Positions 1 through 5,180 of a stretch of DNA of 5,180 nucleotides are shown here, one piece after another. The translations under genes and the position numbers were made by a program. Position 1 is the first letter of the stretch. Every line of letters begins with the position of its first letter. Under the pieces are notes generated by a model. The model was given only the letters and a program-made list of their open reading frames with translations. It did not search any database and was not told where the DNA came from. Source of the stretch: Bacteroidota bacterium (lineage in GTDB: Bacteria; Bacteroidota; Bacteroidia; Flavobacteriales; Flavobacteriaceae); NCBI GenBank assembly GCA_006227965.1, contig SBFL01000137.1, positions 1 to 5,180 of the forward strand. Reading direction: 5' to 3'.

Positions 1-3000
1 AAGAATGCCAACTTTGCCCTCTTTCCCTACTATTCTGACGACAAGATCACAGAATCTGCAGAGATAACCGGGAGCAAGACGCTGATCCATGTTACGAGCA
101 AGGGGAAGACGTCTTTTTTTTTTTTTTTCAGCATGCGTCAGGCAGGACAGTACAATACCTCCCGGAACCTCTACAAGAATCTCTATGGCAATAAGGTGGT
201 GTTTGAAGAAATCAATTACGACCTTGAGATTTGTTTTCGTTATGAATGGAACTCCAGCAATGCCTTCGGTTTTGTTCGGAACGCCACCCTAAGCAACCTT
301 GGTAAAGATATTGTGCACATATCGCTTCTGGATGGGATCCAAAACCTGCTGCCCTATGGGGTGGGAAGTGAGCTTCAAAATCGCCAGAGTAACCTGGTGG
401 ATGCCTATAAGCGCAGTGAACTACTGGAGGATTCTGGTCTTGGGATCTATGCGCTTAGTGCCATAATCGTTGACAAAGCTGAGCCCAGTGAAGCCCTGAG
501 GGCCAACATCGTCTGGTCTCTCGGGTTGACGGATCCTCTGCACTTGGTTTCATCCCGACAATTGGAAGCCTTCCGGAAAGGGCACGAACTGTGCCCGGAA
601 GAAGATGTGAAAGCAGAAAAAGGTGCTTATTTTGTTCAAACGAATTTCGATATGTCTGGGGGAGGAGCGAAGACCTGGATGATCGTCGCTAATGTGAACC
701 AGGACCAGGCAGCCGTGGCCGGGATGTCAGCTGCGATCCGGCAGGACAAACACCTGAAAGAAAAAGTCCTGGAGGATGTTGAAAATGGTACTCGGAACCT
801 TATCCGCCTTTGTGCAGCAGCAGACGGGCTTCAGTGCTCCAATGACAACCTCCGTGATACGCGTCATTTTTCGAATACCCTCTTCAACATCATGAGAGGG
901 GGTATTTTCGACGATGGGTATGCTATCGAAAAGTGGGATTTCATGAAATACCTCGAGAAGGCCAATCCTGGGGTATTCGCCAGCGCCAGGGAGAACCTGC
1001 AGGCATTGCCTGAGCTTTTTTCGCTGTCCCAGTTGACGCAAACGGCTGAAACCACCGACAATGCTGATTTCAAGCGCCTTTGCATTGAATACCTTCCTTT
1101 AAAATTCAGCAGAAGGCACGGGGATCCCAGCAGGCCCTGGAACATTTTCTCTATCAATACCCGCAGTGAAGTGGACGGGTCCAAGATTCTGGATTATCAG
1201 GGGAATTGGCGGGATATCTTCCAGAACTGGGAAGCCCTTGCCCACTCCTATCCCGATTTCATGGATGGAATGATTTTTAAATTTTTGAATGCCAGCACCT
1301 TTGATGGCTACAATCCCTACCGGGTCACCAAGGACGGGTTTGACTGGGAGGTCATCGAGCCGGACGACCCCTGGTCCTACATCGGGTACTGGGGAGACCA
1401 CCAGATTATTTATCTGCTGAAGTTCCTGGAGTTCTCCGAAAAATACAATCCCGGGCGGTTAGCCGGATATTTTGACCAGGAGCTCTTTGTCTATGCCAAC
1501 GTCCCCTACCGGATTAAAAATTATGAGGCCCTTCTGCAGAACCCAAAGGATACCATCGATTTTGATGCGGATGCCGACCGCCGCATCCGGGAAGATCGCC
1601 TTGTTATGGGCGCTGACGGGGCTTTGCTTCGCAATGCAGGGGATGCAATCCACAGGGTGAATTTTATAGAGAAACTCCTTGCGACACTGCTGGCCAAGCT
1701 GTCGAATTTTATTCCTGAAGGAGGGATCTGGATGAATACTCAGCGTCCGGAATGGAACGACGCCAACAATGCCCTGGTTGGAAACGGGGTTTCCATGGTC
1801 ACTCTTTACTATCTTAGGAGGTTCCTGTCATTTTTGAAAAACCTTTTACAGAATTCAATAGGCGAAGAATTAAGCCTTTCTGCGGAACTGATGGATTTCT
1901 TTGAAGGGATCCGTGAAACCCTGGTTCAGCATGAAGAGCGGCTTGAGGGTCCAATGGATGATAAGGACCGGAGGCAGGTACTCGATGGATTGGGGGTGGC
2001 TGGAAACCGGTACCGCAAAGGCATCTATGACGGGTCCTTCTCGGGAGAAAAACGTTCACTTCAGCTAAGCGCCCTGGTGGAGTTTGCTGAGCTCGCCCTG
2101 AGGTACCTGGAGCACTCCATACAAGCCAACCGGCGGGTTGATGGCCTTTACCATGCCTATAACCTTATGGCGGTTGAAAAGGATGGAGGCATTTCTGTTT
2201 CCTATCTGAGCGAGATGCTTGAGGGCCAGGTGGCCGTCTTAAGTTCGGGGTATCTTTCTTCCCGCCAATGTCTTCAGGTCTTGGATGCCCTCAAAGCCAG
2301 CCCCTTGTTCCGGGAAGACCAGTACAGTTATATACTTTACCCTAACAAAGAATTACCCCGTTTTATGGAAAAGAACCGCATTCCTGAGGGGGAAGTTTTC
2401 GGGTCTGCCTTGCTGCAGGAATTGATGGAAAAAGGCGATATGCAGATCGTCAATAAAGATGTGGAAGGCACCATTCATTTCAATGGAAATTTCCGCAATG
2501 CCCAGGATTTGAAGGTTGCTTTGGAAAACCTGTCATCAGAAACCTATATAAACCTGAATGCAGCCGAAAAAGAAGGGGTCCTTAATATCTTTGAGAAAGT
2601 CTTCAACCATAAGGCATTCACAGGCAGGTCCGGGACCTTCTTTGGCTATGAAGGATTGGGATCGATCTACTGGCATATGGTTTCCAAACTGCAGCTTGCT
2701 GTGATGGAATGTTGCCTGGAGGCCATAGCGCACAAGGAAGATGGTTCCCTTGTAGGTCGCTTGCTGGAACACTATTACGAAATCAATGAGGGAATAGGAG
2801 TGCATAAGTCTCCTTCTCTCTATGGGGCGTTCCCCACGGACCCCTATTCTCACACCCCACTGTTCAAGGGTGCTCAGCAACCAGGAATGACCGGTCAGGT
2901 GAAGGAAGATATCTTGAGCCGTTTTGGAGAGTTGGGCGTTGAGGTTGAGGATGGGCAACTTCGGTTTAATCCCTGCCTGTTGCGGAAGGAAGAGCTTTTA

Positions 3001-3270
3001 GAGGTCTCCAGGACATTCAGCTACGTCGATCTGCAAGGGATTGAGCATACGATCGATCTGCCAGCCGGTTCCCTGTGCTACTCCATTTGTCAGGTTCCGG
3101 TGATCTATTTACTGGGCGAGCGTCCCGGGATTGATGTGAGTAAGTCAGATGGCACTTCCATCCACTTGGATTCCAATCGGTTGGATGCAGAAATCAGCCG
3201 ACATATATTCGGGCGGACTGGAGAAATATTGCAGATTGATGTCTATTTGGATGAAGCAGTATTGAAATGA
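1..3270 (+). CDS. GH149-like beta-1,3-oligoglucan phosphorylase (5' end missing)
   Basis: This large carbohydrate phosphorylase is related to the GH94/GH149/GH161 group. Such enzymes use inorganic phosphate to release glucose-1-phosphate from beta-1,3-gluco-oligosaccharides in the cytoplasm. The frame is open from base 1 (1089 codons to the stop) and protein-like before the ATG at 133, so that ATG is internal and the true start lies upstream. The first third looks like the N-terminal beta-sandwich and helical linker. The (alpha/alpha)6 catalytic region carries RRHGDPSRPWN (1111-1143), a conserved block over 1312-1419 (EPDDPW, YWGDHQ), and RPEWNDANN (1744-1770). The Asp at 1759-1761 is aligned by inference with the catalytic acid in the WND motif of GH94. 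Later blocks are GLGSIYWHM (2653-2679), then DPYSH (2839-2853) and MTG (2887-2895), likely phosphate-site elements. A jelly-roll-like C-terminus follows. The length exceeds most GH94 enzymes and fits GH149; GH161 or a divergent GH94 remain possible. The oddity is a T15 tract at 114-128. The stop overlaps the next start. Confidence 0.75.
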   Translation, partial: KNANFALFPYYSDDKITESAEITGSKTLIHVTSKGKTSFFFFFSMRQAGQYNTSRNLYKNLYGNKVVFEEINYDLEICFRYEWNSSNAFGFVRNATLSNLGKDIVHISLLDGIQNLLPYGVGSELQNRQSNLVDAYKRSELLEDSGLGIYALSAIIVDKAEPSEALRANIVWSLGLTDPLHLVSSRQLEAFRKGHELCPEEDVKAEKGAYFVQTNFDMSGGGAKTWMIVANVNQDQAAVAGMSAAIRQDKHLKEKVLEDVENGTRNLIRLCAAADGLQCSNDNLRDTRHFSNTLFNIMRGGIFDDGYAIEKWDFMKYLEKANPGVFASARENLQALPELFSLSQLTQTAETTDNADFKRLCIEYLPLKFSRRHGDPSRPWNIFSINTRSEVDGSKILDYQGNWRDIFQNWEALAHSYPDFMDGMIFKFLNASTFDGYNPYRVTKDGFDWEVIEPDDPWSYIGYWGDHQIIYLLKFLEFSEKYNPGRLAGYFDQELFVYANVPYRIKNYEALLQNPKDTIDFDADADRRIREDRLVMGADGALLRNAGDAIHRVNFIEKLLATLLAKLSNFIPEGGIWMNTQRPEWNDANNALVGNGVSMVTLYYLRRFLSFLKNLLQNSIGEELSLSAELMDFFEGIRETLVQHEERLEGPMDDKDRRQVLDGLGVAGNRYRKGIYDGSFSGEKRSLQLSALVEFAELALRYLEHSIQANRRVDGLYHAYNLMAVEKDGGISVSYLSEMLEGQVAVLSSGYLSSRQCLQVLDALKASPLFREDQYSYILYPNKELPRFMEKNRIPEGEVFGSALLQELMEKGDMQIVNKDVEGTIHFNGNFRNAQDLKVALENLSSETYINLNAAEKEGVLNIFEKVFNHKAFTGRSGTFFGYEGLGSIYWHMVSKLQLAVMECCLEAIAHKEDGSLVGRLLEHYYEINEGIGVHKSPSLYGAFPTDPYSHTPLFKGAQQPGMTGQVKEDILSRFGELGVEVEDGQLRFNPCLLRKEELLEVSRTFSYVDLQGIEHTIDLPAGSLCYSICQVPVIYLLGERPGIDVSKSDGTSIHLDSNRLDAEISRHIFGRTGEILQIDVYLDEAVLK
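114..128 (+). repeat. 15-T homopolymer inside the phosphorylase gene
   Basis: Fifteen consecutive T bases encode a run of five Phe (the last codon is TTC) between Gly-Lys-Thr-Ser and Ser-Met-Arg-Gln. The reading frame is the same on both sides, so the tract causes no net frameshift as given. Nothing else in the window is close to this length; the next longest T run is nine. It lies in an otherwise non-repetitive, balanced-composition coding region. It may be a sequencing or consensus error, or a genuine slippage-prone tract. Confidence 0.95.
3267..3270 (+). promoter_or_regulatory. ATGA stop/start overlap, phosphorylase to GH17 remnant
   Basis: The TGA of the phosphorylase (3268-3270) overlaps the ATG of the next frame (3267-3269). 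No Shine-Dalgarno-like purine block precedes it, which suits termination-reinitiation coupling and the usual weak SD use in Bacteroidota. An alternative in-frame ATG at 3297 would drop ten residues and give a more conventional signal peptide, so the overlap start is likely but not certain. Confidence 0.65.
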
Positions 3271-3350
3271 AGTCTAGGCCTCCAACGTTTTTTTCCATGC
3301 GAAATTTCCGGGCGGAAGTACTAAAATTACTGGCTGGAATAGGCATTTTG

Positions 3351-3359
3351 TTTTTTTTT
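3351..3359 (+). repeat. T9 tract in the GH17 signal-peptide region
   Basis: Nine T bases encode the Phe run in the hydrophobic core of the signal peptide. A T7 run lies upstream at 3288-3294. Phe-rich signal cores naturally give T runs, so this may be compositional. A slip of one base here would abolish export and translation of the lipoprotein. Confidence 0.8.
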
Positions 3360-3599
3360 ACAGGAACGCTTTCCTGCAAAAATCAAAGCGATGCAGTAAC
3401 CCCGGCCCAACTGGATAAGGCCAGGCAGATTACCGCCGGCGACATTCTGGGTAACAAGGACTATCCTGCAATCTCTTATGGGTGTTACCGAAATCCGACC
3501 CGTGACTTACAGCCCACTCTGGAAGAATTCAAAGAGGATATGTTGATTCTTCACGCCAAGGGAATCCGCGTGTTGCGTACCTACAATGTACAGCTGCCC

Positions 3600-3606
3600 C
3601 AAGGCT
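3600..3606. other. Probable deletion junction in GH17
   Basis: Family-like GH17 sequence ends with Leu-Pro-Gln (codons 3594-3602), and the next residues (Gly-Ser-Gln-Lys-Ser) no longer look like the family. The join is placed here by that loss of resemblance only. No transposon end or target duplication is visible. Confidence 0.4.
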
Positions 3607-3634
3607 CCCAAAAGAGCTTGTCAACCAGACCAAC

Positions 3635-3638
3635 ATGA
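3635..3638 (+). promoter_or_regulatory. ATGA stop/start overlap, GH17 remnant to GH30
   Basis: The remnant's TGA (3636-3638) overlaps the GH30 ATG (3635-3637). The ATG is the expected GH30 start because a clean lipoprotein signal follows at once. No SD sequence lies close upstream, so GH30 translation may depend on ribosomes finishing the remnant. Confidence 0.75.
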
Positions 3639-5134
3639 AACTAAACACAAAAATCTATCTGACTCTAACCATTGCCCTAATTCTGGGGGGCTGTGTGAAA
3701 ACCGAACCCCTGTCCATTGAGGTCTATGAAACCGCAGCCAGCGGCAACAAACTTGCCCTGGTTACAGAAACACCGGCAGGTGATTCGGACACAGGGATTA
3801 CCCTGAAACCCGGGGAACGCTTCCAGGCCATAACCGGGTTTGGAGGATCGTTTACCGAAGCCTCCGCTTCTTTGCTGAACCGGCTCAGCCCGGCCAACCG
3901 GGAAAAGATCATCAACGCATATTTTGGTTCGGAGGGGGCACGCTATTCGCTAACGCGGACCCATATGAATTCCTGCGACTTTTCCCTCGGGCAGTATTCC
4001 TATGCCCCGGTCGAAGAGGACCTGCAACTGGAACACTTCTCGATAGACCAAGACCGGGAAGACATCATCCCCATGATCCGTGATGCCATGGAGGCTTCCC
4101 AGGACGGCTTCAAGATCCTCGCTTCGCCCTGGACGGCCCCGCCCTGGATGAAAGACAACAAGGACTGGAGGGGAGGGAAACTCCTTCCAGAGTACTACGA
4201 TACCTGGGCCCTGTTCTTTTCCAAATATGTGGAAGCCTACGGGGAGGAAGGGATCGATATCTGGGGAGTTACCGTGGAGAATGAACCCTTGGGAAATGAC
4301 AGCAACTGGGAAAGTATGCATTTCACTCCGAAGGAAATGACCGATTTTGTTCAGTACTACTTAGGGCCCAGACTGGAGCAGGACGGACATAAAGTCAAGA
4401 TCCTGGGGTATGACCAGAACCGGGAGCATTTACCGGAATGGGTGGATGAGATGTACCGGGAGGAGGCGAGCTCCAAATATTTTGACGGAACTGCTGTGCA
4501 CTGGTACGCCAGCACCTATGAGGTTTTCCCGGAAGCGTTGCAATACGCGCACAACAAAGCCCCAGATAAGTACCTGATCCAATCGGAGGCTTGTGTGGAT
4601 GCTGAGGTGCCCAAATGGCAGGACGACCTTTGGTACTGGTCCAAAGAAGCTACGGACTGGGGCTGGGACTGGGCCCCGGAAGATCAGAAACACCTGCACC
4701 CCAAATACGTCCCCGTCTACCGGTATGCCCGGGACATTATCGGCTGCCTGAACAACTGGGTGGATGGCTGGATAGACTGGAACATGGTCCTGGACCGGCA
4801 GGGAGGCCCTAACTGGTTCGAGAACTGGTGTGTGGCCCCGGTCCTTGTCGACCCGGAGCAAGATACCGTCTACTTTACCCCCATTTATTACACACTGTCC
4901 CATTTCAGCCGGTATATCAGGCCCGGCGCCGTGCGAATCGGGATTGAAAAGACCGATGAAACCCTGTTGGCCACTGCTGCGATGAACCCGGATGGTTTAA
5001 TTGTGGTAGTCGTGCTGAACCAGGGTGCCGAAGCACGGAATTTCGAAATTACCATGGGCGAAAAGTCCCAAAAGATCGGAATCAGCGCACAGGCCATCCA
5101 AACCATTCTACTAAAACCCAACCCTCCACTATGA
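3635..5134 (+). CDS. GH30 glycoside hydrolase, probable beta-1,6-glucosidase/glucanase lipoprotein
   Basis: This complete 499-residue retaining glycoside hydrolase belongs to family GH30 (clan A, glucosylceramidase-like TIM barrel with a flanking beta domain). The signal peptide ends in the lipobox LGGC with Cys20 as the lipidation site, so the enzyme is anchored to a membrane, periplasmic or surface-exposed. Family motifs run in order: ITGFGGSFTEASA (66-78), ASPWTAPPWMK (163-173), GVTVENEP (211-218) with Glu217 as acid/base, VHWY (288-291), IQSEAC (315-320) with Glu318 as nucleophile, and DWNMVLD..GGPNW (381-394). A Trp-rich stretch (329-346) probably lines the active-site cleft. The C-terminal beta domain ends at about 490. 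Both catalytic residues are present, so it should be active. Subfamily 1 or 3 is likely. Marine flavobacterial relatives in laminarin loci remove beta-1,6-linked glucose branches, and the GH17/GH149 neighbours favour that substrate over glucosylceramide. Exo or endo action cannot be told from sequence. Confidence 0.92.
   Translation: MKLNTKIYLTLTIALILGGCVKTEPLSIEVYETAASGNKLALVTETPAGDSDTGITLKPGERFQAITGFGGSFTEASASLLNRLSPANREKIINAYFGSEGARYSLTRTHMNSCDFSLGQYSYAPVEEDLQLEHFSIDQDREDIIPMIRDAMEASQDGFKILASPWTAPPWMKDNKDWRGGKLLPEYYDTWALFFSKYVEAYGEEGIDIWGVTVENEPLGNDSNWESMHFTPKEMTDFVQYYLGPRLEQDGHKVKILGYDQNREHLPEWVDEMYREEASSKYFDGTAVHWYASTYEVFPEALQYAHNKAPDKYLIQSEACVDAEVPKWQDDLWYWSKEATDWGWDWAPEDQKHLHPKYVPVYRYARDIIGCLNNWVDGWIDWNMVLDRQGGPNWFENWCVAPVLVDPEQDTVYFTPIYYTLSHFSRYIRPGAVRIGIEKTDETLLATAAMNPDGLIVVVVLNQGAEARNFEITMGEKSQKIGISAQAIQTILLKPNPPL
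5131..5134 (+). promoter_or_regulatory. ATGA stop/start overlap, GH30 to the next gene
   Basis: The GH30 TGA (5132-5134) overlaps an ATG at 5131 that opens a frame running to the window edge. It is the third identical overlap in the window, which supports 5131 as a real start despite the lack of an SD sequence. Confidence 0.7.
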
Positions 5135-5180
5135 GCGATGCAACTAAAACCACCGAAGCCAAAGTTCCCTTTGGTGATAA
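5131..5180 (+). CDS. Start of downstream gene, possibly a GPH-type sugar:cation symporter (3' end outside the window)
   Basis: Sixteen complete codons are visible, reading MSDATKTTEAKVPFGD. The short polar start followed by Lys-Val-Pro-Phe-Gly-Asp resembles the cytoplasmic N-terminus of glycoside-pentoside-hexuronide (GPH/MFS) symporters, where a similar segment leads into the first membrane helix. No signal peptide or membrane segment is reached before the window ends. A sugar transporter would fit an operon of glucan-degrading enzymes, but this product call rests on very little sequence. The existence of the gene is better supported, by the ATGA overlap and open frame. Confidence 0.5.
   Translation, partial: MSDATKTTEAKVPFGD

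Larger units (their letters stand above)
3267..3638 (+). pseudogene. Truncated GH17 endo-beta-1,3-glucanase lipoprotein (N-terminal remnant)
   Basis: This 123-residue ORF keeps only the export signal and first part of a GH17 (laminarinase-type) enzyme. Residues 11-36 form a basic-then-hydrophobic signal segment ending TGTLSC, with Cys37 a plausible lipidation site, though the lipobox is weak (Thr at -3, Leu at -2). Residues 68-72 (AISYG) resemble the first barrel strand of GH17. Residues 100-112 (IRVLRTYNVQLPQ) match the next strand, with the typical Arg-Thr-Tyr. The final eleven residues are low-complexity and unlike the family. Both catalytic glutamates, which lie much later in GH17, are absent, so no glucanase activity is expected. 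Several hundred residues are missing compared with intact bacterial GH17 proteins. The frame still ends exactly at the GH30 start, so the 3' junction looks preserved. Most likely this is an internal deletion, real or from assembly. A genuine short lipoprotein is less likely. Confidence 0.7.

Noticed and set aside
106..128. Palindrome AAGACGTCTT followed by T15 as an intrinsic terminator
   Set aside because: The palindrome has no loop and only five base pairs, so it cannot form a terminator hairpin. It also lies inside a continuous coding frame.
133..135. ATG at 133 as the start of the phosphorylase gene
   Set aside because: The same frame is open and protein-like from base 1 through the T15 tract, and the residues before 133 fit the N-terminal domain. 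The ATG is internal.
89..292. 67-residue + strand ORF overlapping the start of the phosphorylase
   Set aside because: It is an out-of-frame reading through the T15 tract, with no family resemblance, inside a better-supported gene.
2536..2958. Minus-strand ORFs such as this 140-residue one and others at 727-1041, 1099-1401, 3950-4321 and 4430-4903
   Set aside because: All lie opposite strongly conserved coding sequence, show no recognisable domains and look like antisense shadows of the + strand genes.
4615..4812. 65-residue + strand ORF inside GH30, rich in Gly, Leu and Pro
   Set aside because: It is an alternative frame of the Trp-rich GH30 region; the overlying GH30 frame carries conserved motifs throughout.
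3635..5134. Glucosylceramidase as the function of the GH30 protein
   Set aside because: The fold family is shared, but the neighbouring beta-1,3-glucan genes and bacterial lipoprotein setting favour a beta-1,6-glucan or laminarin-branch substrate.

Overview
The window appears to come from a marine Bacteroidota (Flavobacteriia-type) bacterium. The reasons are the lipoprotein-type glycoside hydrolases, the absence of Shine-Dalgarno sequences before the starts, and a beta-glucan gene set typical of laminarin utilization loci in that group. Base composition is roughly balanced, so a Robiginitalea- or Muricauda-like lineage would fit better than AT-rich Flavobacterium. That placement is an inference, not a measurement.

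Layout: everything is on the + strand and there is no intergenic space. (1) Positions 1-3270 hold the 3' part of a very large intracellular carbohydrate phosphorylase, open from the first base, best matched to GH149 (beta-1,3-oligoglucan phosphorylase). (2) Positions 3267-3638 hold a short ORF that starts like a secreted GH17 endo-beta-1,3-glucanase lipoprotein but stops after the second strand of the barrel, so it is a truncated gene. (3) Positions 3635-5134 hold an intact 499-residue GH30 lipoprotein, probably a beta-1,6-glucosidase/glucanase. (4) Positions 5131-5180 hold the first 16 codons of a further gene, tentatively a sugar:cation symporter. Each gene starts inside the stop codon of the one before it (ATGA, three times in a row), so this is a tightly packed, translationally coupled operon.

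How the genes fit together (inference from families): GH30 removes beta-1,6-linked glucose from laminarin-type glucan outside the cytoplasm, GH17 would have cut the beta-1,3 backbone, a transporter brings in products, and the GH149 enzyme phosphorolyses beta-1,3-oligoglucans to glucose-1-phosphate. In this copy the GH17 step is lost.

The two most notable anomalies are a 15-T homopolymer that replaces five codons in an otherwise conserved part of the phosphorylase without breaking its frame, and the loss of most of GH17 with the downstream ATGA junction kept. Both could be real mutations or sequencing/assembly errors, and the sequence alone does not decide between these. No RNA genes, CRISPR, insertion sequences, terminators or recognisable promoters were seen.
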